Part shown: piece after piece, positions 18,897 through 25,752 of the stretch | How the letters are laid out: every line of letters starts with the position of its first letter | Position numbering within the stretch: the stretch's first letter is position 1 | NCBI RefSeq assembly: GCF_007786475.1 | Contig: NZ_VNJJ01000011.1 | Span: 92,442-156,441, forward strand | Reading direction: 5' to 3' | Length of the DNA stretch: 64,000 nucleotides | Origin: Cohnella terricola | Lineage (GTDB): Bacteria; Bacillota; Bacilli; Paenibacillales; Paenibacillaceae | Made by a program: the position numbers and the translations under genes | The notes under the pieces: model-generated | What the model was told of the DNA's origin: nothing | The model's database searches: none | The model's input: the letters and a program-made list of their open reading frames with translations, nothing else

Positions 18897-20471
18897 TATG
18901 CCAAAATCATGAGCGCTAGCGTTTTCGGAATTGAAGGCCGCTTGATCGAGGTCGAAGTCAATATCAGCTCCGGCTTGCCGCAAGTCAGTGTTGTCGGGCT
19001 GCCCGATTCCGCGGTGCGCGAATCTGTCGAGCGGGTAAGGGCAGCCATTCAGAACGGGGGCATGAAGTTTCCGCTGGACCGGATTACAATCAATCTCGCG
19101 CCTGCGGATTTGCGCAAGGAAGGCAGCGCCTTCGATCTGGCCATCGCCGCCGGCATATTGTGCGCGAGCGGGCAAGTCGATAATCTTTTGCTGGAAAACA
19201 CGCTGTTCATCGGAGAATTGGCGCTGAACGGCACGGTTCGCAACGTGCCCGGCGTCCTGCCGATGACCGAGCTGGCGCGCCGGATCGGCGCCGCCAAAGT
19301 CGTCGTTCCGGATACGGCCGTTGACGAAGCCTCGTTGATTCCGGGAATCGAAGTATTCGGGGTTTCTTCGCTGTCGCAGTGGATTCGCGGCACGTCGGCG
19401 GAAGAATCGGCCGAGACGCCGCCTGGCGAGATTCCCGGCTTTAAGGATGAGCGGGTTCGCCGCTTCGGCCGTTCCGTTAGCGGAACAAAGGCGGAAGGAA
19501 CAAAGGAGGCGGAAGTCGATCTCTCCGACGTCGTCGGCCAAGAGCAAGGCAAGAGAGCTCTGATCATCGCGGCCAGCGGCATGCATAACTTGCTGTACGT
19601 CGGACCTCCCGGCACCGGCAAAACGATGCTCTGCCGGAGATTGCCCACGATCTTGCCGGAGCTCGGCGACGAAGAAGCGCTGGCCGTCACGAAAATCATG
19701 AGCGTTAGCGGCAAATTGGACCGCAGTTATAACGGTCTCGTTCGCGCTAGGCCGTTCCGAACGCCGCATCACTCGATCTCGGCAGCCGGCCTGATCGGCG
19801 GCGGTTCGATCCCCAAGCCGGGGGAAGCGACGCTTGCTCATCACGGCATTCTGTTCCTGGACGAGATGCCGGAATTTTCTCGCGTATGTCTGGAGGCGCT
19901 GCGTCAACCGCTCGAGGACCGCGCAGTGACGATCGGCCGCGCCCGCGGCGTTTGCCGTTTCCCGGCAAGCTTCATGCTGGCTGCATCGATGAATCCGTGT
20001 CCTTGTGGTTTTAACGGAGGCGGCGTGACTGACCGTCCGTGCATTTGCACGCCGACAGCGGTCTCCAGATACCGGGCGCGCATGTCCGGACCGCTCTCCG
20101 ACCGCATCGATCTGCAAGTCGAATTGCCTCGCCAATCGGTACCGACTTCCTCGACCAAAGGCATGTCGTCCGCCCAAGCCAGGGAGATCGTCTGCGACGC
20201 TGCGGCAAGACAAGCCAGACGGTATGCGAGGCACGGCATTCAATGGAATAGCCAACTGCAAGGGCCGCTTCTTAGAAAATACGCGAAGCTGCCGTCCGAT
20301 GCCGAAATGCTCCTTCAGGACGTTTACGATCAGCTCGGCCTCAGTTTTCGCGCGCACGATCGCATTCTGAAAATATCCCGCACGATCGCGGACTTGGCCG
20401 GACGCGAATCCATCCGAGCGGAAGACGTGGCCGAAGCGATCAGTTATCGTTGCTTGGATCAGGCGAATTAA
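18894..20471 (+). CDS. comM: Mg-chelatase-like AAA+ protein ComM (YifB family)
   Basis: Protein of 525 residues; ComM is a branch-migration helicase that extends recombination tracts during natural transformation in proteobacteria, and the firmicute homologue is presumed similar. N-terminal Lon-like ChlI fold (GLPQVSVVGLPDSAVRESVER), then the AAA+ core with P-loop GPPGTGKT at 237-244 and Walker B in HHGILFLDEMPEF, then a C-terminal lid/Mg-chelatase domain with a Cys-rich motif NPCPCGFNGGG. Start: the TTG at 18894, giving MYAKIMSAS, fits the family better than the GTG at 18885 or ATG at 18909. The last 130 or so codons are duplicated downstream at 21767-22169, and the gene itself is intact. 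Confidence 0.93.
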   Translation: MYAKIMSASVFGIEGRLIEVEVNISSGLPQVSVVGLPDSAVRESVERVRAAIQNGGMKFPLDRITINLAPADLRKEGSAFDLAIAAGILCASGQVDNLLLENTLFIGELALNGTVRNVPGVLPMTELARRIGAAKVVVPDTAVDEASLIPGIEVFGVSSLSQWIRGTSAEESAETPPGEIPGFKDERVRRFGRSVSGTKAEGTKEAEVDLSDVVGQEQGKRALIIAASGMHNLLYVGPPGTGKTMLCRRLPTILPELGDEEALAVTKIMSVSGKLDRSYNGLVRARPFRTPHHSISAAGLIGGGSIPKPGEATLAHHGILFLDEMPEFSRVCLEALRQPLEDRAVTIGRARGVCRFPASFMLAASMNPCPCGFNGGGVTDRPCICTPTAVSRYRARMSGPLSDRIDLQVELPRQSVPTSSTKGMSSAQAREIVCDAAARQARRYARHGIQWNSQLQGPLLRKYAKLPSDAEMLLQDVYDQLGLSFRAHDRILKISRTIADLAGRESIRAEDVAEAISYRCLDQAN

Positions 20472-20475
20472 TCAA
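20069..20475 (+). repeat. 407-bp direct repeat, left copy (3' end of intact comM)
   Basis: Aligns without gaps to 21767-22173. I count about 15 base differences, all in the first two thirds; roughly the last 130 bases are identical. It ends four bases past the comM stop codon, where the sequence switches from comM-flanking DNA to the integrase relic. Confidence 0.9.
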
Positions 20476-20804
20476 TCGGGTAGGAGGCTGCATCGACCGT
20501 AGTCTCCCTGCTTCGCGACGTGGAAGCCGGGGAATTGTCGGTGCGTCCCGGCAGCACGAAAAAGAGGTCTACGCATTACGTGGCGATTGTGTACCTTCTC
20601 GTACGTGCAGGGCTTCGCGTATCGGAACTTTTAGCGTTAGACATTGACGACGTAACGATAACGCCTAGAAGCGGACTCGTCAACGATAAGGGCGCAGCTA
20701 TTACGGCGGTCGCTGAACTACTGGTACATAGCAACATTACCGTTACGAACCGATACAGTAAGCCGAGGTTCGATCAGCTTACACAACTAATTGACCGGGA
20801 TTAA
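20476..20804 (+). pseudogene. Tyrosine recombinase (phage-type integrase) remnant
   Basis: Reading in one frame from just after the comM repeat gives an N-terminally truncated and internally deleted tyrosine recombinase. VVSLLRDVEAGELSV.. and HYVAIVYLLVRAGLRVSELL match the start of the catalytic domain, including the first catalytic Arg in GLRVSELLALDIDDV. The frame then jumps from RSGLV directly to the C-terminal box VAELLVHSNITVTNRYSKP, which carries the HxxI..T..Y nucleophile motif. The middle of the catalytic domain (second box, Lys strand, HxxR) is missing, so it should be inactive. It abuts the left comM repeat, the usual place for an integrase next to its attachment site. Confidence 0.7.
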
Positions 20805-21053
20805 ATCCAAGTGTCACAACGTACAGAAACAGCGCGACATAACGTCTTAGAAATCGGCGGAGTAGCCACCGTCCTTTCCTCGCGTTGTTCATTCGCGGAA
20901 TTCTTCCAAGTGGGGCATCGATCGAAGCGAAGCGATCAGCGTCTGTTTCGTGTTGTTTTTGAATCTTGAAATTCAAATGATTAAAACGTAAACCTTTTTG
21001 TTAAAAACCAAATACACAACTAATAAGAAATACGAAAATTTTCCATAATTGTA

Positions 21054-21082
21054 TTTACAATAATACACTAAAAAGGTACGAT
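21054..21082 (+). promoter_or_regulatory. Sigma-A-type promoter of the secreted protein gene
   Basis: TTTACA (-35) and TACGAT (-10) are separated by exactly 17 bases, 40 bases upstream of the start codon at 21122. The 20805-21053 stretch before it holds no convincing gene; it is AT-rich and lacks a recognisable domain in any frame. Confidence 0.5.
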
Positions 21083-21121
21083 GAAGTAGAAAAAACAAAA
21101 ATTAGAGGAGATGATTTATTT

Positions 21122-21571
21122 ATGAAAAAAATTACTTTCACTGTATTAGGGGCTATTTGTATACTTTTCGCAAGTATTACCCCCGTTTTTGCTGCTACTG
21201 TGAATGAATCTGAGCCTAACAACACATTTGCGACCGCTAATACTTTTAATTTGGGAGATACCCTCGTAGGTGCCATCAGTTCAGGTACCGATACTGACCA
21301 TTTTTATGTTTCCATTCCAACCGATAAATACCTTGCGTATAATATTAACTTTAAGATGTCTGGCGGAGATTCAAGTGTAACTTATAAAGTTTCCGTTTAT
21401 AAAAGTACTGATACAACCACAGCGGTTGATTCCTTTACTTTCACTGGCGGGGGTCCCTACTCAACACGATTGGTTAGTATGAAAACAGACGCTTCGTACT
21501 ACGTGAAAATTTCTTCTAATGACGGTACTAGTTCTTCAACGACTAAATATAATGTTTATATTTACAAATAA
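21122..21571 (+). CDS. Secreted protein with PPC-like (pre-peptidase C-terminal) domain
   Basis: Protein of 149 residues with a clear signal peptide (MKKITFTVLGAICILFASIT, likely cleaved after VFA-A). The mature part starts NESEPNNTFATANTFNLGD and continues GAISSGTDTDHFYVSIPTD, the pattern of bacterial PPC domains (E-PNN..A......G.I....D.D.F.V). These domains usually sit behind secreted proteases as a beta-sandwich; here one stands alone with no enzyme. The gene is much richer in A and T than the neighbouring comM and has its own promoter, a GAGGAG site and a possible terminator, all signs of acquisition. Biological role unknown. Confidence 0.75.
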   Translation: MKKITFTVLGAICILFASITPVFAATVNESEPNNTFATANTFNLGDTLVGAISSGTDTDHFYVSIPTDKYLAYNINFKMSGGDSSVTYKVSVYKSTDTTTAVDSFTFTGGGPYSTRLVSMKTDASYYVKISSNDGTSSSTTKYNVYIYK

Positions 21572-21602
21572 CATGATTTAAAGGATGGGGCGAGACCTGA
21601 AG

Positions 21603-21656
21603 TAAGCACCTTTTCCGTCAGTATCGATTATGACGGTGAATGGTGCTTATTTCATT
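21603..21656 (+). terminator. Putative terminator after the PPC-domain gene
   Basis: Nested stems TAAGCACC/GGTGCTTA and CCGTCA/TGACGG enclose a 10-base loop about 30 bases past the stop codon. Only a broken T-run (TTTCATTT) follows, so termination strength is uncertain. Confidence 0.5.
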
Positions 21657-21766
21657 TCACGGTAGGTTTTGAACGAGTTGCCTTCAGAATTAAAAGCAAT
21701 TATTGGAAGGTCGGCGATCGTGTGCGACATTCACAGGATGCGATCTTGAGCGCGAAAGCTAAGAAA

Positions 21767-22173
21767 ATACCGGGCGCGCATGTCCGGACCGCTCCCCGAC
21801 CGTATCGATATGCAAGTCGAATTGCCTCGCCAATCGATACCGTCTTCCTCGACCAAAGGCATGTCGTCCGCCCAAGCCAGGGAGATCGTCTGCGACGCTG
21901 CGGCAAGACAATCCAGACGGTATGCGAGGCACGGCATTCAATGGAATAGCCAACTGCAAGGACCGCTTCTTAGAAAATACGCGAAGCTGCCGTCCGATGC
22001 CGAAATGCTTCTTCAGGACGTTTACGATCAACTGGGCTTAAGCTTTCGAGCTCACGATCGCATTCTGAAAATATCCCGCACGATCGCGGACTTGGCCGGA
22101 CGCGAATCCATCCGAGCGGAAGACGTGGCCGAAGCGATCAGTTATCGTTGCTTGGATCAGGCGAATTAATCAA
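21767..22173 (+). pseudogene. Orphan 3' fragment of comM (right copy of 407-bp repeat)
   Basis: Encodes the last 130 or so residues of ComM (RARMSGPLPDRIDMQVELPR onward to RCLDQAN) with no start region, no P-loop and no credible ribosome binding site. It differs from the intact gene at a few residues (P for S, M for L, I for V, S for T or A) and is identical towards the end. Its right boundary joins the native downstream terminator, so this is probably the original 3' end of comM, displaced by an insertion that supplied the intact gene with a new one. Confidence 0.88.
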
Positions 22174-22203
22174 AAAAAAACAAGGAAACTAAACGTTTCC
22201 TTG
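22172..22203 (-). terminator. Terminator of relP
   Basis: On the minus strand, CAAGGAAAC pairs with GTTTCCTTG across a TAAA-like loop and is followed by nine T. The stem overlaps the last codons of relP (stop at 22189). It also marks where the comM duplication ends. Confidence 0.9.
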
Positions 22204-22923
22204 TCCGGCATCGATCAGATCGAGCAGCGCTGCGGGAATATGAAATTCTTGGTCGCGGATAATGATCCGCTTCGATCCCGTTTTCTCGTGTTCCATATTA
22301 TGTTCTTTAATCTCGGAAATCTCGTTGTGCAGCCTTTCCATCTGCTTATCCAAAGCCGCGGCGGAATCCGCCGCTCCCTTGAGTTCCTGCAGTAATCTCG
22401 GAGGAACGGCCTCGTTGTATTTGTAGAAAATCTTATGCTCCAGGCTCGCCCAGAAATCCATCGCGATCGTCCGGATTTGCACTTCGACGCACACCTGCTC
22501 CTGCCGATCGGACATGTAGACGGGAACTTCAACGATCAAATGCAAGCTTTGATAACCGTTCGGCTTCGGATTTTGGATGTAGTCCTTCGATTCCACGATC
22601 TTCAAGTCGCTTTGATTCCGCAGCATGTCATTGATCCGATAGATGTCGGAAACGAAGGAACAGGTGATGCGCAAACCCGCGATATCCTTGATGTTCTGCC
22701 GAATGCTTGGAAACGAAAGATCGCAGCGCTTGCGCTGGATTTTGTTGATGATGCTTTCCGGCGTCTTCAGACGGGATTTCGTATGTTCGATTGGATTATA
22801 GTCGTGAAGAAAATGGAATTCTTCCTTGAGAATCTCGATTTTCGTCTCCAAGGAGTCAAGCGCGAATTTGTACATCATCATGAACCGGGTGATTTCATCC
22901 TTGAAACGTTTGAATTGCTCCAT
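22189..22923 (-). CDS. relP: Small alarmone synthetase RelP (YwaC-type GTP pyrophosphokinase)
   Basis: Synthetase-only (p)ppGpp enzyme of 244 residues that transfers pyrophosphate from ATP to GDP or GTP. Diagnostic segments are NPIEHTKSRLKTPESIINKI, DIAGLRITCSFVSDIYRIND, PKPNGYQSLHL and VEVQIRTIAMDFWASLEHKI. The YKFALDSLETKIEIL start and IEHTKSR motif are closer to B. subtilis YwaC (RelP) than to YjbM (RelQ). There is no hydrolase or regulatory domain. In Bacillota such enzymes respond to cell-wall or alkaline stress. It is monocistronic here, with its terminator overlapping the stop codon. The C-terminal 35 residues extend beyond YwaC. Confidence 0.9.
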   Translation of the reverse strand: MEQFKRFKDEITRFMMMYKFALDSLETKIEILKEEFHFLHDYNPIEHTKSRLKTPESIINKIQRKRCDLSFPSIRQNIKDIAGLRITCSFVSDIYRINDMLRNQSDLKIVESKDYIQNPKPNGYQSLHLIVEVPVYMSDRQEQVCVEVQIRTIAMDFWASLEHKIFYKYNEAVPPRLLQELKGAADSAAALDKQMERLHNEISEIKEHNMEHEKTGSKRIIIRDQEFHIPAALLDLIDAGQGNV

Positions 22924-22972
22924 CGGCAGCGGTAGATTTGTCAGATTAACTCACCCTCTAGATTAGGCTGGA

Positions 22973-23839
22973 TTATTTGCCCAGTAGTATGCGAGTGTAC
23001 GGCGAATCGATCGGCATCATAATGACCGGATCGTTGTCCATTGTCGTCACGTAGCTTTGCAATGTCCGGTAGAATCGATAGAATTCGGGATCTTTCCCGT
23101 AAGCATCGTTATAGATTCTCGCGGCTTCCTGCTCGCCTTGCGCAACGATCTTCTTGGCGTCGGCTTCCGCCTGGGCGATCAGCTCCGTAGCCGTACGGTC
23201 GGCCTTGGACGTAACCTTACGGGATTCTTCGTCGCCCTCGGACAAGTAACGGGCAGCGATCGACTCCCGGTCCGAGATCATCCGGTTGTATACGCTCTGC
23301 TTGTTCCCTTCCGGAAGGTCGGTCCTCTTGATCCGGACGTCGACGATCTCGATGCCGTAGTTGTCGCGCACGAACGCGGACGCCACATCGTTCGTAATGT
23401 CGTCGTTAATGTTGCCGCGCGCCGTATTCTCACTAATAATATTATCATAATTGACTTCGGAAAGCTTGCGCCGGACGGAATTGAATACGGCCTCGTCGAT
23501 CCGCTGGATGCCGCCGGACACCGTCTGAACGGTTCTCAAGAATCTCTGCGGATTATCGATTCTCCATACGGTATAGTTATCGACGATGATCGGCTTCTTG
23601 TCCTTCGTCAAAATCTGCGTCGGATTGCTTTCGTAGGTCATCTGATATTTCGGAAGCGCGGAGACGCTCTCGATAAAAGGAATTTTGAAGTTCAAACCCG
23701 GACTTTCCACCACTCGGACCGCTTCGCCGAATTTCAGCACGACTTTGTACTCGCCTTCTTTCACGACGAATAGCGAACCGGAAACGAGTATCAAACCTAC
23801 GACGATCGCCCCTAGCCATAAGCCTAACTTTTTGCTCAT
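22973..23839 (-). CDS. hflC: Membrane protease modulator HflC
   Basis: SPFH/band-7 protein of 288 residues with an N-terminal membrane anchor (residues 6-25, LWLGAIVVGLILVSGSLFVV) and an outer SPFH domain (VVKEGEYKVVLKFGEAVRVV). With HflK it forms a large cage around FtsH in proteobacteria; the role in Gram-positives is less studied. The C-terminal part has the family YSEGDEESRKVTSKADR-like coiled region and ends RILLGK. Its ATG overlaps the hflK stop (ATGA), so the two are translationally coupled. Confidence 0.92.
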   Translation of the reverse strand: MSKKLGLWLGAIVVGLILVSGSLFVVKEGEYKVVLKFGEAVRVVESPGLNFKIPFIESVSALPKYQMTYESNPTQILTKDKKPIIVDNYTVWRIDNPQRFLRTVQTVSGGIQRIDEAVFNSVRRKLSEVNYDNIISENTARGNINDDITNDVASAFVRDNYGIEIVDVRIKRTDLPEGNKQSVYNRMISDRESIAARYLSEGDEESRKVTSKADRTATELIAQAEADAKKIVAQGEQEAARIYNDAYGKDPEFYRFYRTLQSYVTTMDNDPVIMMPIDSPYTRILLGK

Positions 23840-24852
23840 TGTCCAGCCCCTCCTTGAGATGTCCCTGCCGGAGACGATGCGGAACCCGTACTGCGCATCA
23901 ACTCGTTAATCGGCAAATATTTCACTGTGTCTCCGCTCGAATCGGTAATGAAGATTTTTGCTTTCGGCAATATTTTCTCCAGCGTCTCCATAATGAGCCG
24001 GCTTTCCGTGACGCCTTTGTTCTTCGCGTATTCCGCGTAGATGGCGTTGAATTGCGCCACGTCCCCTTCGGCGTTCAGAATACGGGATTTCTTCGCGGCT
24101 TCCGCGTTCTCGATGAGCGCCTGGGCTTCCCCGCGCGCTTTCGGAATTTTGTCGTTCTCGTATTTGGCGGCGTTGTTGATTTTCGTGTTTTTCTCTTCCC
24201 GGGCGTTCGTCACTTTCTGGAACGCCTCTTCGACTTGCCCACTCGGAGGCTCGATGTCCTGGAACTTGATGTCGATGATCTGAATGCCGGTCTGGTATTT
24301 CGCTTGAAGATCGATCAACTGCTTCCGAACCTTTTCTTGGATTTCCGTTTTCCCATCCGTAATCGCGTAATCGAGCTTCTCCGAGCCGATGACGGAACGA
24401 ATGGATGAGCTAGCGGCGTTGCGCAAAAATTGCTCCGGATTATCGATGTTATATAAGTACTCGTGGATATTGCTTATTTTCCACTGGACGACCGCGTCCG
24501 CGGACACGATATTCTCGTCGCCCGTAATCATCATCGATTCTTCTTCGACCGGCGTAACGATATCACCGTTTTGGCGGTAACCGATATGTATCCGTTGGGT
24601 CAGTTCCGCCGGCACGATGATGACCTGCTGGATCGGATACGGCCATTTGAAATGCAAGCCCGCCGTCGAATCGCCCGAATATTTGCCGAAGGTCAGAATA
24701 GCTGCTCTTTCCTGTTCCTGCACCGTATAGAAGGAAGAGTACGCGATCAGAGCCGCGAATAAGACGGCGACGCCGATGCCGATTTTCTTCAGTAAACCCG
24801 GCGGCAAATCGAGCTGACTTTTGTGTTGGTTCGATGTGTTCATTGGTTCCAT
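23836..24852 (-). CDS. hflK: Membrane protease modulator HflK
   Basis: SPFH-domain protein of about 338 residues, partner of HflC. One membrane helix lies near residues 25-42 (GIGVAVLFAALIAYSSFY), followed by TVQEQERAAILTFGKYSGD and a long Ala/Glu/Lys coiled region (AFQKVTNAREEKNTKINNAA). The tail is Gly/Ser/Ala-rich, as is usual in HflK. An ATG at 24879 is open, but the one at 24852 has GGGAGG eleven bases away and is preferred. HflKC is not part of the B. subtilis rnhB-sucC neighbourhood, so this pair is a local addition. Confidence 0.92.
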   Translation of the reverse strand: MEPMNTSNQHKSQLDLPPGLLKKIGIGVAVLFAALIAYSSFYTVQEQERAAILTFGKYSGDSTAGLHFKWPYPIQQVIIVPAELTQRIHIGYRQNGDIVTPVEEESMMITGDENIVSADAVVQWKISNIHEYLYNIDNPEQFLRNAASSSIRSVIGSEKLDYAITDGKTEIQEKVRKQLIDLQAKYQTGIQIIDIKFQDIEPPSGQVEEAFQKVTNAREEKNTKINNAAKYENDKIPKARGEAQALIENAEAAKKSRILNAEGDVAQFNAIYAEYAKNKGVTESRLIMETLEKILPKAKIFITDSSGDTVKYLPINELMRSTGSASSPAGTSQGGAGQ

Positions 24853-24952
24853 TTCGTTTAGAGCCTCCCTTGAATTCATGTCTCTATTAATACTCTTACG
24901 TTACGGACTTGAAAATCGTTTCATAATAAATGGAAAGCAGGTATCCTCTCGC

Positions 24953-24990
24953 AAAAAGGAGCCATCCCGCTGTCCGCGAAATCGCTCCTT
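24953..24990 (-). terminator. Terminator after yraN
   Basis: AAGGAGC pairs with GCTCCTT across a 21-base loop, followed by TTTTTG on the minus strand, 20 bases past the yraN stop. It ends the rnhB-FliK-like-ylqH-yraN unit; hflKC must have a separate promoter in 24853-24950. Confidence 0.75.
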
Positions 24991-25009
24991 ATGACCTATC
25001 CATATCAAC

Positions 25010-25417
25010 TTAAAATGCTCCCGGAATATGCGCGATCTCCGCTCCGGCGACCACGCCTCCGAAAGTAACCGCGATCACGTCGAACCGAACGGGACATTGC
25101 GGTTCCGAAACCTGTTTCAAATATACGGAGGCAACTGCGCGTACTTGACGGCACTTGCGCGGTGTAACGGCTTCAATGGCCGAACCGAAACGGGTCGGAT
25201 TGGTGCGGGAACGCACCTCGACGAAAACGAGCGTCGAGCCGTCCCGAGCGATCAAATCGATCTCACCGAGACGGCAGCGCCAATTGCGCTCCGCCACGAC
25301 ATAACCCGCTTTTCGCAAATATTCGACCGCAGCGTCCTCTCCCGCTCGGCCCGTGGCGATCTTGCCGTTTCCGGCACCTGGCGCCCCTTTTTCCGGAAGT
25401 TTATCACGTTCATCCAT
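25010..25417 (-). CDS. yraN: UPF0102 family protein YraN
   Basis: Protein of 135 residues with a restriction-endonuclease-like fold. The family core is evident: GRAGEDAAVEYLRKAGYVV, RNWRCRLGEIDLIARDGSTL and VFVEVRSRT, where the E-x-D-x(n)-E-V-(K/R) set matches PD-(D/E)XK nuclease residues. The biological substrate is not established; the family occurs near rnhB in many Bacillota, suggesting nucleic-acid maintenance. It follows ylqH after 14 bases. Confidence 0.9.
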   Translation of the reverse strand: MDERDKLPEKGAPGAGNGKIATGRAGEDAAVEYLRKAGYVVAERNWRCRLGEIDLIARDGSTLVFVEVRSRTNPTRFGSAIEAVTPRKCRQVRAVASVYLKQVSEPQCPVRFDVIAVTFGGVVAGAEIAHIPGAF

Positions 25418-25431
25418 TGGCGTAGACCACC

Positions 25432-25752
25432 TTATAACGGTGATTTGGAATTGGATTTGGCATGCAGCCCCGCGCGCCGGTCCGAACGGTACACGAAGCT
25501 CAGCACTTCCGCGACGAGCTTGTAAAGCTCCGGCGGGATTTCCTGGTTCAAATCGAGCTTGGAGAGCACTTCCACCAAAGACGAGTCTTCCTGCAGCGGC
25601 ACGCCATTCTCCTGCGCGCGCCGCATTATCTCATCCGCGATAACGCCTTGCCCTTTGGCGACAACGATCGGCGCCGAGCCTTGCTCGGAGTCGTATTTCA
25701 GCGCAACCGCTTTTTTCGGCACGTTTTTCTTGTCCGGTCCCGCTTGATTCAT
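25432..25752 (-). CDS. ylqH: Stand-alone FlhB C-terminal-like protein (YlqH/FlhX)
   Basis: Protein of 106 residues resembling only the cytoplasmic autocleavage domain of FlhB/EscU: KKAVALKYDSEQGSAPIVVA and KGQGVIADEIMRRAQENGVPL correspond to the region around the FlhB cleavage site and the following helix. The NPTH cleavage loop of FlhB is not present. Such FlhB-tail proteins (FlhX/YlqH) can partly substitute for the FlhB tail in substrate switching in some bacteria; the role here is inferred. It overlaps the FliK-like gene by 4 bases. Confidence 0.85.
   Translation of the reverse strand: MNQAGPDKKNVPKKAVALKYDSEQGSAPIVVAKGQGVIADEIMRRAQENGVPLQEDSSLVEVLSKLDLNQEIPPELYKLVAEVLSFVYRSDRRAGLHAKSNSKSPL

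Noticed and set aside
20476..20804. The missing xerC/codV gene relocated to the comM region
   Set aside because: The fragment lacks the central catalytic boxes and sits inside a bracketed insertion, so a decayed element integrase is the simpler reading.
20779..20976. 65-codon minus-strand ORF within the comM-flanked insertion
   Set aside because: No ribosome binding site and no recognisable domain; it overlaps the end of the integrase relic on the other strand.
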